A DNA stretch of 64,000 bases. Origin: Corynebacterium sp. MSK041 (GTDB taxonomy: Bacteria > Actinomycetota > Actinomycetes > Mycobacteriales > Mycobacteriaceae). The translations under genes and the position numbers were made by a program. Of the stretch, positions 18,635 through 27,319 are shown piece after piece (the stretch's first letter is position 1; every line of letters starts with the position of its first letter). Where the stretch lies: the NCBI RefSeq assembly GCF_030232265.1, contig NZ_JASPJK010000002.1:248001-312000 (forward strand). The letters run 5' to 3'. The notes under the pieces were generated by a model, which saw nothing but the letters and a program-made list of their open reading frames with translations, made no database searches and had not been told where the DNA came from.

Positions 18635-18958
18635 CTACTTTAACCCCCCGCGCAATTTTGACCACGTAGCGCTCAACCCGCTGCTCTTCGCCTCGGGCTT
18701 CTGCACAGGAAGCTCCTCTGTCCCCTCCATGTGAGCAAGTTTTTCCACCAGCGAGCGTGGCGCACGCAAGCACCCGTCCGTGTTGTGCTCGCGCACTGCT
18801 GCCACTGCGGCGCGCTGACGGGACTCCTCATCCCGGCACAGCTGGCACGCCGCCAGGTGCAGGCGAGCGCGATGCACCGCGGTGCGCGACAACTCACCAT
18901 CCACGAGCGCCGCAACCGCTTCGAAGCTCAGGTGATCAGTCGAATCAAAACGTGACAC
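18635..18958 (-). CDS. cseE: Zinc-binding anti-sigma factor of SigE
   Basis: This 107-residue cytoplasmic protein has the ZAS motif HxxxCxxC ('HLAACQLC', about residues 34-41) with an upstream His ('HRARLHL'), and the typical start 'LSFEAVAALVDGEL'. It binds SigE and releases it under surface stress; in C. glutamicum the same gene is called cseE and in mycobacteria rseA. It follows sigE by 11 bases, so sigma and anti-sigma are co-transcribed. No membrane helix. Confidence 0.92.
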   Translation of the reverse strand: MSRFDSTDHLSFEAVAALVDGELSRTAVHRARLHLAACQLCRDEESRQRAAVAAVREHNTDGCLRAPRSLVEKLAHMEGTEELPVQKPEAKSSGLSATWSKLRGGLK

Positions 18959-18969
18959 GAGGCACCACC

Positions 18970-19587
18970 CTAACGCGCGCGGATGAGCTCGCGTGCACCT
19001 TCGTTCGTCTGTGCTTTAGCCTCCAGAGAATCACGCAGCTGGCTGCGCCCACGGTGAATCCGTGAACGCACAGTACCCATTTTCACGTCGAGGGTCTTAG
19101 CAATCTCCTCGTAGCTCATGCCCACCACATCACACAGCACCACGGAAACACGAAACTCAGGGCTGAGCTCATCCAGCGCTTCCTGCAGTGCTGGGTCCAA
19201 GTTGGCCACGCTGTATACCTGCTCCGGCGTCATCTCCGTGCCGGGAACTCGCTCGTAGTCTTCCGGCAGCGCTTCCATGCGGATCTTGCTGCGGTGGCGC
19301 GCCATGTCCAAGAACAAATTGGAGGTAATACGGTGCAGCCAGCCCTCAAACGTGCCGGGCTTGTAAGACTTCAGGTTGCGGAAGACACGCATGAAGGTTT
19401 CCTGAGTGAGGTCTTCTGCATCCTGCTGATTGCCGGACAGGCGGAAGGCGAGGCGGTACACGCTATCCGCGTGCTCCTCCACGAGCTCCGCCCACGTAGG
19501 CATGGCACCTTCTCCCGCATCAAAAGCGGCGGTTCCGGTCAGTGGCTTCAAGGGCTCCAAGGACTCAGCAGGCGCATCCATGTGCAC
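18970..19587 (-). CDS. sigE: ECF sigma factor SigE
   Basis: This 205-residue sigma-70 family protein has region 2 at about 30-100 ('[17 protein letters not shown]', '[17 protein letters not shown]') and region 4 at about 130-190 ('[41 protein letters not shown]'). A start at the second Met (19581) is also possible. It directs the cell-envelope stress response. Its neighbours (anti-sigma and tatB downstream, divergent methyltransferase) match the conserved sigE locus. Confidence 0.96.
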   Translation of the reverse strand: MHMDAPAESLEPLKPLTGTAAFDAGEGAMPTWAELVEEHADSVYRLAFRLSGNQQDAEDLTQETFMRVFRNLKSYKPGTFEGWLHRITSNLFLDMARHRSKIRMEALPEDYERVPGTEMTPEQVYSVANLDPALQEALDELSPEFRVSVVLCDVVGMSYEEIAKTLDVKMGTVRSRIHRGRSQLRDSLEAKAQTNEGARELIRAR

Positions 19588-19693
19588 TATTGTTCCTTAT
19601 CGCCCTCACACAGGTGTAGCCAGGCCCTAGGAAATTCCTGTGAGGTATCCGCACGGCGTGCCCCACCCGTCGAAGTCCCCTGTGTTTCGTAGG

Positions 19694-20356
19694 ATGGCCG
19701 GTGTGAGCGACTCTGCATTTTCTTCTCTGAACGCATACATTTCCTCCGCCGCTGGCCGCAGTACCCAGGCTGACCTGCAGGCAGCGCTTGACACCGCACG
19801 GGCGGATGCCAGCGAGTACGGTCTGTCCAGCCCGGGCGTGGCGCTGGGTAGCCTGCTGGGCACACTGGCTGCTGTCGGTGAGGGCGGAGCTGTAGCTATG
19901 ACCCCGGCCGCCGGTGTCGTGGGCTTGCACATCCTTGCTGGCCTGCCGGAGAAATCGAATCTGACCTGTATCGACCCGGAAGCAGACCACCAGGCGCGTG
20001 CCAAGGCCACCTTCCGCGATGCGGGCTTTGGCCCTTCACGCACCCGTTTTCTGCCGTCGCGCCCGCTGGACGTACTGGGGCGTCTGGCTACGGAGTCGTA
20101 CCACCTCGTTGTCGCGGATGTGGAGCCGGTGGATCTCCCCGCCGTTGTTGAAGCCGCATGGCCGCTGCTCACGCCAGGTGGCACGCTCGTTCTGCTTGGC
20201 TCGTTGCTAGACGGCACGCTTGTCGACGCGTCCCGTACCGACCGCAACACCACCGCCGCCCGTGAAGCCGACGCGCTCATTGACACCCTCGACGGTGCCC
20301 TGGTCACACGCCTGCCACTTGATGCGGGTGTCACGCTGATCACCCGCGCCCAGTAA
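19694..20356 (+). CDS. O-methyltransferase family protein
   Basis: This SAM-dependent methyltransferase has about 220 residues from the ATG at 19694; a GTG at 19703 is another option. The sequence has a Rossmann core: 'GAVAMTPAAGVVGLHILAGLPEKSNLTCIDPEADH' (motif I region and acidic loop), 'FLPSRPLDVLGRL', and 'YHLVVADVEPVDLPAVVEAAWPLLTPGGTLVL'. It corresponds by position to Rv1220c beside sigE. Substrate is unknown. It converges on glgC with only 15 bases between the genes. Confidence 0.88.
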   Translation: MAGVSDSAFSSLNAYISSAAGRSTQADLQAALDTARADASEYGLSSPGVALGSLLGTLAAVGEGGAVAMTPAAGVVGLHILAGLPEKSNLTCIDPEADHQARAKATFRDAGFGPSRTRFLPSRPLDVLGRLATESYHLVVADVEPVDLPAVVEAAWPLLTPGGTLVLLGSLLDGTLVDASRTDRNTTAAREADALIDTLDGALVTRLPLDAGVTLITRAQ

Positions 20357-20371
20357 GAGCTGGTTTAGGGG

Positions 20372-21595
20372 CTACTCGACGAGTTCGCCCTTGCCCACAA
20401 CCACCACTCCCTCGGCGGAAATGGTGAAGCCGCGGCGTTCATCGTCCGCGCGGTGCGTGCCCACAGCAGCACCATCGGAGACGTAGACGTTCTTGTCCAA
20501 GATCGCGTGGCGCACGATCGCTCCCTTGCCCACGCGCACACCCGGCATGAGAACAGAGGACTCCACCACTGCCCCATCCTCGACGTACACATCCGTGGAT
20601 AGTACCGAATTTCGCACCGTCGAACCGGAAATAATGGACCCCGGCGCGATGATGGATTCCTGCGCAAGACCCCCGGAGACGAACTTCGCCGGCGGCAGGT
20701 TCTCATCCTCCGTGGAGTGGATTGGCCACGCCTTGTTGTACAGGTTGAACACGGGGTGGATGGAGATGAGGTCCATGTGTGCTTCGTAGAAACTATCGAT
20801 GGTCCCTACATCACGCCAGTACGCCTTATCGCGTTCCGTTGCCCCCGGTACTTCGTTCGAGGAGAAGTCATAGACATTCGCCTCACCGCGTTCCACGAAG
20901 TACGGAATGATGTCCCCGCCCATATCGTGGTCAGAACTTTCGTTTTCGTTGTCGTCGCGGAGGGCTTGGATCAACGCCTCCGTCGAAAAGCAATAATTGC
21001 CCATTGACGCGAACGTCGTATCCGGATCATCGGGAGTGCCCGGCGGATCAGCCGGCTTCTCCAGAAACTCCGTGATGGTGCCATCCTCATCAGACTGAAT
21101 ACAGCCAAACTGCGAGGCCTCACTGCGCGGCACACGAATGCCCGCGACGGTACAGGCATTACCCGACGCGATGTGATCCTCCACCATCTGTGACGGATCC
21201 ATGCGGTACACGTGGTCCGCGCCGAAGACGAGAACGTAATCCGGGGACTCATCAAAAATGAGGTTCAGCGACTGCAGCAGCGCATCCGCAGAACCCTGGT
21301 ACCAGCGCTTACCCAAACGCTGCTGGGCTGGCACCGACGCAATGTACTGGTGCGTCGGACCCGAGAAATTCCAGGCTGTAGCAACGTGGCGGTCCAGCGA
21401 GTGTGACTTGTACTGCGTCAACACGGCGATGCGGTTATAGCCCGCGTTCACCAGATTCGATAGCACAAAATCGATCAGGCGGTAATTACCGCCGAACGGG
21501 ACGGCTGGCTTGGCGCGGTCGAGAGTCAGCGGAAACAGTCGCTTTCCTTCTCCACCGGCGAGGACGATGGCAAGAACATTCGGCTGGCGTATCAC
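20372..21595 (-). CDS. glgC: Glucose-1-phosphate adenylyltransferase (ADP-glucose synthase)
   Basis: The GTG at 21595 gives 407 residues beginning '[23 protein letters not shown]', the length and start of actinobacterial GlgC; the open frame upstream is not family-like. It makes ADP-glucose from Glc-1-P and ATP, the committed step of glycogen synthesis. Visible are the nucleotide loop '[23 protein letters not shown]' region, '[10 protein letters not shown]', '[11 protein letters not shown]', and a C-terminal left-handed helix with hexapeptide repeats (about 290-400). It is divergent from glgA, whose product uses the nucleotide sugar. Confidence 0.97.
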   Translation of the reverse strand: MIRQPNVLAIVLAGGEGKRLFPLTLDRAKPAVPFGGNYRLIDFVLSNLVNAGYNRIAVLTQYKSHSLDRHVATAWNFSGPTHQYIASVPAQQRLGKRWYQGSADALLQSLNLIFDESPDYVLVFGADHVYRMDPSQMVEDHIASGNACTVAGIRVPRSEASQFGCIQSDEDGTITEFLEKPADPPGTPDDPDTTFASMGNYCFSTEALIQALRDDNENESSDHDMGGDIIPYFVERGEANVYDFSSNEVPGATERDKAYWRDVGTIDSFYEAHMDLISIHPVFNLYNKAWPIHSTEDENLPPAKFVSGGLAQESIIAPGSIISGSTVRNSVLSTDVYVEDGAVVESSVLMPGVRVGKGAIVRHAILDKNVYVSDGAAVGTHRADDERRGFTISAEGVVVVGKGELVE

Positions 21596-21705
21596 ACCAT
21601 TAAGACTAGGTAACTTGGCTCGTTCTCGCAGCGCATCACACCCGAAATTACCCTCGCGGGTCGCGCTCATGCACTGACGCGCAAACGTAGCTAGTGTCGG
21701 TGATC

Positions 21706-22884
21706 ATGAGAGTCGGAATGATGACCCGCGAATACCCACCGGAAATTTACGGTGGTGCTGGCGTGCACGTCACGGAGCTGACCCGCTTTATGCGCCAGCT
21801 CGACGGCGTGGAGGTGGACGTCCACTGCATGGGTGCGCCCCGTGATGCCGAAGGCGTGTATGTGCACGGCGTGGACCCCGAACTTGCGGAAGCAAACAGC
21901 GCGCTCAAAACCTTGTCGACGGGCCTGCGGATGGCCAATGCCGCCACCAACGTCGACGTGGTCCATTCCCACACCTGGTACTCCGGCCTCGGCGGCCACC
22001 TCGCCGGCCTCCTGCATGGCATCCCTCACGTGGTCACCGCACACTCGCTTGAGCCGGATCGCCCCTGGAAGCGCGAGCAGCTCGGCGGTGGATACGATGT
22101 CTCCTGCTGGTCCGAGAAGAACGCCATGGAAAACGCCGACGCAGTGATCGGTGTGTCCTCCGGGATGAAGGACGCCATCTTGCGCGTCTACCCCCGTATC
22201 GACGAATCACGGGTCCACGTCATCCTCAACGGCATCGACACCACCGAGTGGTTCCACGTCTCCCCCGACACCCCGGAATCCACCGGCATCATCGAACGCC
22301 TCGGTGTGGACACTTCCCGGCCGATCGTCGCCTTTGTTGGCCGCATCACCCGCCAGAAGGGTGTCCCCCACCTGGTGAAGGCTGCCCAGGACTTTGACAA
22401 GGACATCCAGATCATCCTGTGCGCTGGTGCGCCCGATACGCCGGAGATTGCGGCGGAGACCGAAGGGCTCGTGGACAAGCTCCGCGAAACCCGCGGCGGT
22501 GTGCACTGGGTGACCGAGATGCTGCCGAAAGAACAGATCCGTGAGATTTACTCCGCAGCCGACATCTTCGTGTGCCCGTCAGTGTACGAACCATTGGGCA
22601 TTGTGAACCTCGAAGCCATGGCGTGCGAAACCGCTGTTGTTGCCTCCGACGTCGGCGGTATCCCCGAGGTTGTCATCGACGGGGAGACCGGCACGCTCGT
22701 GCATTACGACGAAGCAGACACCACCACCTTTGAAAAAGACATCGCGTCTGCTGTCAATGCCCTTGCCGCCGATGCCGCCCTGACCAAGAAGTACGCAGCC
22801 GCCGGCCTGACTCGCGTGAAACAAGAATTCACCTGGGACAAAATCGCCCAAGAAACCGTGGACGTCTACGCCTCGCTCATGTAG
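21706..22884 (+). CDS. glgA: GT4 glycogen synthase / maltose-1-phosphate synthase
   Basis: I start at the ATG at 21706 ('MRVGMMTREYPPEIYGGAGVHV'), giving 392 residues. It is a GT4 retaining transferase with an N-terminal acceptor domain carrying the 'GGAGVHV' loop and 'HSHTWYSGLGG', and a C-terminal nucleotide-sugar domain with 'VGRITRQKG' and the E-x7-E element 'PSVYEPLGIVNLEAMA'. Corynebacterial homologues are named GlgA; the M. tuberculosis counterpart (Rv1212c, GlgM) makes maltose-1-phosphate from ADP-glucose, and both activities are possible here. It is divergent from glgC. Confidence 0.95.
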   Translation: MRVGMMTREYPPEIYGGAGVHVTELTRFMRQLDGVEVDVHCMGAPRDAEGVYVHGVDPELAEANSALKTLSTGLRMANAATNVDVVHSHTWYSGLGGHLAGLLHGIPHVVTAHSLEPDRPWKREQLGGGYDVSCWSEKNAMENADAVIGVSSGMKDAILRVYPRIDESRVHVILNGIDTTEWFHVSPDTPESTGIIERLGVDTSRPIVAFVGRITRQKGVPHLVKAAQDFDKDIQIILCAGAPDTPEIAAETEGLVDKLRETRGGVHWVTEMLPKEQIREIYSAADIFVCPSVYEPLGIVNLEAMACETAVVASDVGGIPEVVIDGETGTLVHYDEADTTTFEKDIASAVNALAADAALTKKYAAAGLTRVKQEFTWDKIAQETVDVYASLM

Positions 22885-22921
22885 CACCGCCCCCACAACA
22901 GCACGCAAAGGAACCCTGACA

Positions 22922-24298
22922 GTGAGCACCCTTCGACCAGAACTGCACGTCACCGCCGAGCGCGGCATCCTCGATGCTGCCGCCGGAATGCTCCGCAACG
23001 GCGAAGATTGGCACCTGTTCTACCAGTACGAAACCGAGCCAGGCGCCCCCACCCGCTGGGCCCACCAATTCTCCGAAGGTAACCCCTTCGACTTCTACGA
23101 ATGCGACGACGTTATCGCTCCCGTCGGTGGTGAAACCCGGGTGCTCGCCGGCTCCGTGGTGGCCAGCAAGACTGGCACCAACCTGTACTTCACCTCTGAA
23201 ACATCCGCTGGCACCACCATCCAGGTCGCGCACGTGGACGATATTGAGGCGCTGTGCGAGCACCTCGACGAATCCGACGACGTCGACCCCGGTGTTCGCC
23301 GCCTTGGTCCTGTGGTGAAGGACACCGGACGCTTCGTCCGCTTCCGCTCCCCCTGCGTTGTTCCGGACTGGGAGGAAAACAACGACCGCGACCAAGGCCA
23401 AGCCGGTTGGCTCATGCTCGCCTCCACCGGCCCGGAAGAGGAACCCGTTCCGGTGGTGCTGGAATCCACGGACCAAGAGACGTGGACCATCATCGGCCCC
23501 TTGGGTTTCGCAGGTGAATCCGGGATCCCGGCTGATGCCCGCACAGTCGCTCCCCGCATCATCCGCCTGCGCGATGAGGTGGATGGCGTCATCTATGACG
23601 TGCTGTTCCTCACCCAAGAGCGCGAGGGCGGGGAAATCTCCGGCTACCTCGTGGGCACTCTCGACGGCTCCGAATTCCAGGTGACCACCCCGTTCACCCG
23701 CCTCGACCACGGCCACGACTTCACACGCCCGCGCAGCACCAACGTTGTCACCGGCACCCAGACCGATGATGAGCGTTACGCCGAAGCCCGCATCTTCGGA
23801 TTGCTTGCCTCCACCGGTCGCGGCGGCGACCCCACCACCCAGCCCACCTGGGCCACGGAAGGCTGGGCCAATGCGTTGTCCCTCCCCCGCGTGGTCACCC
23901 TCGCCGGCGGCAAGCTCTACCAAACCCCAGCGCCTGGCCTGCCCGGCGCAGTAGACGCCACCGAGCGCGCCATTCTGTGGACCGGCATGTGTGAGATCCC
24001 CGTCGGCTCCAGCGTCACCGTCGACGTGCTGGACAACGCGGGTGAGGTCTGCGCCTCCATCGTCCACTCCGGCGACAAAATCACGCTCGACCGCCTCGAC
24101 GGACAGCCCGCTATCGCCGAACTCGACGACGAAGACGAAGATCACATTTCCGTGCTTATCGACGGCTCCGCCATCGAAATCTTCGCCGGCGGCGGCGCCG
24201 TCACCCTCTCCAGCCGGTTCTGGCCCGAAAACGGCGTGGCAGACATCCGCACCACCGTTGAAGGCGATGCGGAGATCAACGATCAGTGGCGTCGATAG
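22922..24298 (+). CDS. GH32-fold (beta-fructosidase-like) protein with lost catalytic motifs
   Basis: This 458-residue protein has GH32 layout: the five-blade propeller start 'LHVTAERGILDAAAGMLRNGEDWHLFYQYETEP', then 'LAGSVV' (for SGSAVV), 'FRSPCVV', 'GHDFTRPRST' and a beta-sandwich end with 'ISVLIDGSAIEIFAGGGAVTLSSRFWPE'. The catalytic signatures are changed: the nucleophile WMNDPNG reads ILDAAAG, FRDP reads FRSP, and the acid/base site WECP reads as a segment without Glu ('TVAPRI'). It is therefore probably not a working fructosidase. It starts 37 bases after glgA and may be co-transcribed, which suggests a role (binding or regulation) near glycogen metabolism. Confidence 0.85.
   Translation: MSTLRPELHVTAERGILDAAAGMLRNGEDWHLFYQYETEPGAPTRWAHQFSEGNPFDFYECDDVIAPVGGETRVLAGSVVASKTGTNLYFTSETSAGTTIQVAHVDDIEALCEHLDESDDVDPGVRRLGPVVKDTGRFVRFRSPCVVPDWEENNDRDQGQAGWLMLASTGPEEEPVPVVLESTDQETWTIIGPLGFAGESGIPADARTVAPRIIRLRDEVDGVIYDVLFLTQEREGGEISGYLVGTLDGSEFQVTTPFTRLDHGHDFTRPRSTNVVTGTQTDDERYAEARIFGLLASTGRGGDPTTQPTWATEGWANALSLPRVVTLAGGKLYQTPAPGLPGAVDATERAILWTGMCEIPVGSSVTVDVLDNAGEVCASIVHSGDKITLDRLDGQPAIAELDDEDEDHISVLIDGSAIEIFAGGGAVTLSSRFWPENGVADIRTTVEGDAEINDQWRR
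24154..24164 (-). repeat. CGTCGATAAGC word, copy 4
   Basis: Inside the GH32-like gene, read CTT ATC GAC G (Leu-Ile-Asp). Confidence 0.75.
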
Positions 24299-24316
24299 GG
24301 CGTAAGCCCTATCGAC
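24291..24316. terminator. Hairpin at the end of the GH32-like gene
   Basis: A perfect 11-bp stem GTCGATAGGGC / GCCCTATCGAC with GTAA loop spans the stop codon of the gene. No strong T-run follows. Confidence 0.55.
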
Positions 24317-24376
24317 GGGTAGAGCGAAACGATAGAGGCCCTACCTAGGGAGAGATAGCAAGCTGGGTAGATCCTT

Positions 24377-24405
24377 CTAGGTAGGGCGTTCTACGCCCTA
24401 CCTAG
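24377..24405. terminator. Hairpin at the end of the RlmA-like gene
   Basis: A perfect 13-bp stem CTAGGTAGGGCGT / ACGCCCTACCTAG with a three-base loop includes the minus-strand stop codon. With 24291-24316 it closes both converging transcripts. Confidence 0.6.
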
Positions 24406-25257
24406 GCGGGTTAGCTGTGCACGCGCGGTGACCTGCATCATCTCCGGCAGCTGCGCCACGCGCTCGGCGAGCACCGCAGGCTCAATATGGCGTGCGGAGG
24501 GACTCATGCCCACCTGCGCGGCAATCGCGTCACGGTCCAGGCGCATGGGGAACTCAATCAGTTCACCATCGCCCACCGGCTCTAAGTATCCGCGGGCTTG
24601 TTCGAGGAGGCGGTCAACCTTGCCGTCCTCCACACCCAAGATGCCGAGCGGCTCACGCAGCTCATCCAGGTGCCCTTGCTGCGGGGTGAGGACGATGACC
24701 TCACCGTCATCACTGAGCACGCGGGCAAATTCCGCCGGGTTACGTGGAGCGAAGATCACCGTGATCACATCCACGGACTTATCCTGCAGAGGCAGGCCTG
24801 CCCATACGTCGGCAACCACAGCACCCACGCGTGGGTGGGACTTCGCCAGGTGCTTCGCAGCCGGGACAGCAATATCCACACCCACACCGCGGGAATTCTC
24901 CACCGCGTCGAGGGTGTGTGACAGGTAGTAGCCGGTGCCGGCGCCGACTTCGAGGATGGTGGGCTGGGCATCGTCGACAAGCGGGCCGTGCGATAACGCA
25001 TCGAGCACGCGCTCCGTCACGGTTTCCACGAAGGGCGCGAAATGCCCGCGCGACAAGAAAGCTTCACGCGAGGAGACCATCGCCGGGCTATCGCCCTCAT
25101 GATTCAAACCCGCGCCGGACGCCAACGTGACATAGCCCTGCTTAGCCACGTCATACGAGTGACCCGTGGTGGACACCAACCGCGAAAACTCGTCCGCACC
25201 AGAAAGCGCCGACCCATCAATCGGATCGGCGAGAACGTCAATGACGTGGTGGAGCAT
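24391..25257 (-). CDS. RlmA-like rRNA methyltransferase (putative)
   Basis: I choose the ATG at 25257 ('MLHHVIDVLADPIDGSALS'), giving 288 residues. The region 'GHSYDVAKQGYVTLAS' is diagnostic for the RlmA family of 23S rRNA guanine-N1 methyltransferases. The SAM core follows: 'ILEVGAGTGYYLSHTLD', 'GVGVDIAVPAAKHLAKSHP', 'VDVITVIFAPRNPAEFARVL'. The Cys pairs of the N-terminal zinc ribbon are absent (the place reads 'LADPIDGSAL' and 'LVSTTGHSYD'), so metal binding is lost or different. It lies between the glg genes and the DUF3117 gene, where related genomes carry it too. Confidence 0.75.
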   Translation of the reverse strand: MLHHVIDVLADPIDGSALSGADEFSRLVSTTGHSYDVAKQGYVTLASGAGLNHEGDSPAMVSSREAFLSRGHFAPFVETVTERVLDALSHGPLVDDAQPTILEVGAGTGYYLSHTLDAVENSRGVGVDIAVPAAKHLAKSHPRVGAVVADVWAGLPLQDKSVDVITVIFAPRNPAEFARVLSDDGEVIVLTPQQGHLDELREPLGILGVEDGKVDRLLEQARGYLEPVGDGELIEFPMRLDRDAIAAQVGMSPSARHIEPAVLAERVAQLPEMMQVTARAQLTRLGRA

Positions 25258-25267
25258 AAAGTTCCAG

Positions 25268-25438
25268 TTACTCCCCTGCCACGGACAACAGCAGGTTGCC
25301 CAGCTCCGTTGCTTCCTCGTTGTTGAGCTCAACCACGAGACGGCCGCCACCATCAGACGGGATGCGCATCACAATCTTGCGACTCTCCTCGACCACTTCC
25401 ATCGGGCCGTTACCAGTGCGAGGCTTCATTGCTGCCAT
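25268..25438 (-). CDS. DUF3117 small conserved protein
   Basis: This 56-residue protein (start 'MAAMKPRTGNGPMEVVEESR') has the strongly conserved sequence of actinobacterial DUF3117, including 'IVMRIPSDGGGRLVVELNNEEATELG'. In M. tuberculosis the counterpart is Rv1211, also beside glgA/glgC. No function is assigned. It overlaps the end of the upstream DivIVA-like gene by 29 bases in another frame and precedes the RlmA-like gene by 10 bases, so they form one operon. Confidence 0.93.
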   Translation of the reverse strand: MAAMKPRTGNGPMEVVEESRKIVMRIPSDGGGRLVVELNNEEATELGNLLLSVAGE

Positions 25439-25742
25439 GCGGTGTCACTCCTTTGTCTTCAACAGTGTCAACTAGATCAATAGTACGCGCACCGGCAGAA
25501 AACTGCCTGAGGTCCTCCACGAGAGCGTCCACCTGATCCTGCCGATAACCGCGCCTGACCACCTCTAATACGATGTCATCGAAACGCCCCTCAGCCACAG
25601 CAGCGCGGTTCGCGGCGATCACGTCTGCAGGCTCATCCAGCGGTGGCAAAACTTCACCGCGCCCGAAGAGGCTTGCGGAAACCCAAATGCCAAAAACGGC
25701 AACGGCGGCGATCACCAGGATCAGCAGAATCCAAGACAGCAT
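25410..25742 (-). CDS. Membrane-anchored DivIVA-domain-like protein
   Basis: This 110-residue protein has one N-terminal membrane helix ('MLSWILLILVIAAVAVFGIWVSASLFG'). A short cytoplasmic domain carries 'FDDIVLEVVRRGYRQDQVDALVEDL', the pattern of small DivIVA-domain segments (GY at the turn). It corresponds by position to Rv1209. Role is unknown; related domains sense curved membrane. It overlaps the DUF3117 gene and lies nine bases after gpgS. Confidence 0.8.
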   Translation of the reverse strand: MLSWILLILVIAAVAVFGIWVSASLFGRGEVLPPLDEPADVIAANRAAVAEGRFDDIVLEVVRRGYRQDQVDALVEDLRQFSAGARTIDLVDTVEDKGVTPHGSNEASHW

Positions 25743-25751
25743 GAGGCGAGT

Positions 25752-26483
25752 TTATCCCACCCAGGGCTCGCGTTCTTCCACAGCAGTATCAGCGACCCCG
25801 GCCCTATTCAGGATGGTGCGGGCCACGATGTCAGACATGCCCGCCAATTGCGCCAGCGGACGGTTACGGTGCGTTTTCACGCCGAGGTTGACCTGGGTGA
25901 TCGCATTCGGCCCGTAAGCCGTGGCGATGTCAATGAGCAGGCCCACCTCCACGCCGTAGCCTGCCACGAACGGCAGGCTCAAAGCCGCGTCGCGCCGGAT
26001 GGCGTACTCGCCGGCCAATGGTTGCTCAAGCGCGGGGATCTCCGGGAACAGGAGATTCAGCAGCGGTTTCGCGGTCAACTCCGTCACACGCCCACCGCCG
26101 TGATCCACGCCGTCGAGCGTGCGGCGATAAGTCGCCTTCACTAGCTGTACGTGCTTGCTTGCGAACTCGCCCGCCAGCTTGTCCACCCACTCCGGCTCCA
26201 CCGTGGTCACGTCCGCGTCGAGGAAGACCACGACATCGCCGGTGGCGGCACGCACACCGCGCCAGAGCGCTTCGCCTTTGCCGGGGCGAACAGGGATGTC
26301 GGGGGCGATGCCCTTCCAATTAAGCACCGTGGCGCCGGCGTCGCGGGCGACGGCGGCGGTGTTATCCGTGGAGTCCGAATCCACCACGATGACCTCGCTG
26401 GCGCAGGACGCACGCGCAGCGGTCACAACACCGGCGACGGTGGCTTCCTCGTTTAAAGCCGGGATGACAACGGAGACCTTCAT
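25752..26483 (-). CDS. gpgS: Glucosyl-3-phosphoglycerate synthase
   Basis: This 243-residue GT-A fold (GT81) enzyme transfers glucose to 3-phosphoglycerate, the first step towards methylglucose lipopolysaccharide-type polymers and glucosylglycerate. Visible are 'VVIPALNEEATV' (7-18), the 'VDSDSTD' acidic cluster, 'RPGKGEALWRG', the metal DxD in 'VFLDADV', and 'GGGRVTELTAKPLLNLLFPE' in the acceptor domain. It is shorter than Rv1208 (about 324 residues). Its ATG overlaps the folP2 stop (ATGA), so translation is coupled with the upstream dihydropteroate synthase-like gene. Confidence 0.9.
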   Translation of the reverse strand: MKVSVVIPALNEEATVAGVVTAARASCASEVIVVDSDSTDNTAAVARDAGATVLNWKGIAPDIPVRPGKGEALWRGVRAATGDVVVFLDADVTTVEPEWVDKLAGEFASKHVQLVKATYRRTLDGVDHGGGRVTELTAKPLLNLLFPEIPALEQPLAGEYAIRRDAALSLPFVAGYGVEVGLLIDIATAYGPNAITQVNLGVKTHRNRPLAQLAGMSDIVARTILNRAGVADTAVEEREPWVG

Positions 26484-27319
26484 GCCAGACCCCGCACGGT
26501 GTTCAGGGGCGCGATGGTGTCCTGGATGGCGGCGGTCATGCGGATGACGTCCACGGTTTCAGCAACTTCATGCACCCGGAATGCCGCCACACCCCGGGCG
26601 GCGCACCATGCCGTCGCCGCGAGGGTGCCGGCAACACGCTCACCCACCGGGCGGTCAAGTGTCTCCCCGATGAAGTCCTTGTTCGACAGCGCCATGAGCA
26701 CCGGCCAGCCCGTCGCGGTGATCTCCTCAATACGCCGCAGGATCTCCAGGCCGTGGAAAGTGTTCTTACCAAAGTCATGGGTCGGATCGATGAACACTTT
26801 CTCCTCCGAGACGCCGCAGGAGGCAGCACGTTCGGCCAGGGATGTGGTGGTGTGGATGATGTGGGCAACGACGTCGTCGTAAAGCACTCTATGCGGACGC
26901 GTGCGCGGCGTGGCCCCGCCTGTGTGAGAGCACACGTAGCCGACCTTGCGCGCGCCGGCGACCTCGACGAGCTCAGGGTCGAAGCCCGCCCACGTGTCAT
27001 TGATGATCGTGGCTCCAGCATCCACCGCCACATCGGCGACAGCGGCGCGCCACGTGTCCACCGAGATGTCTACCGCCGGGTGCTGCTCACGAATCGCCGC
27101 GATGAGGGGCACAACCCGCTCGGTTTCCTCCACGACGTCAACCTCTTGGCCTGGACCGGCCTTGACACCACCGACGTCGATGATGGAAGCACCTGCTTCC
27201 ACCACCTCGGCGCAGCGGCGGAGAGCATCATCGAACTGATAGGTCGCGCCGCGATCGTAGAAAGAATCCGGGGTGCGGTTCACAATCGCCATCACCCTCG
27301 GTAGCGCAGGCGAGGTCAC
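26480..27319 (-). CDS. folP2: Dihydropteroate synthase-like protein (FolP2)
   Basis: This 279-residue TIM-barrel protein has 'MAIVNRTPDSFYDRG' (10-24), 'EAGASIIDVGGVKAGPG', 'ISVDTWRAAVA' and 'INDTWAG', as in pterin-binding enzymes. The active dihydropteroate synthases read 'DIGGESTRPG' here; the sequence 'DVGGVKAGPG' is typical of the second actinobacterial paralogue, as in Rv1207, which is not a proven folate enzyme. It starts with GTG, overlapping the LOG stop by four bases. Folate synthesis in this organism therefore probably depends on another folP outside the window. Confidence 0.87.
   Translation of the reverse strand: MTSPALPRVMAIVNRTPDSFYDRGATYQFDDALRRCAEVVEAGASIIDVGGVKAGPGQEVDVVEETERVVPLIAAIREQHPAVDISVDTWRAAVADVAVDAGATIINDTWAGFDPELVEVAGARKVGYVCSHTGGATPRTRPHRVLYDDVVAHIIHTTTSLAERAASCGVSEEKVFIDPTHDFGKNTFHGLEILRRIEEITATGWPVLMALSNKDFIGETLDRPVGERVAGTLAATAWCAARGVAAFRVHEVAETVDVIRMTAAIQDTIAPLNTVRGLA

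Noticed and set aside
26480..27319. True folate dihydropteroate synthase
   Set aside because: The GGESTRPG loop is replaced by GGVKAGPG as in the FolP2 paralogues, so I keep the more careful name.
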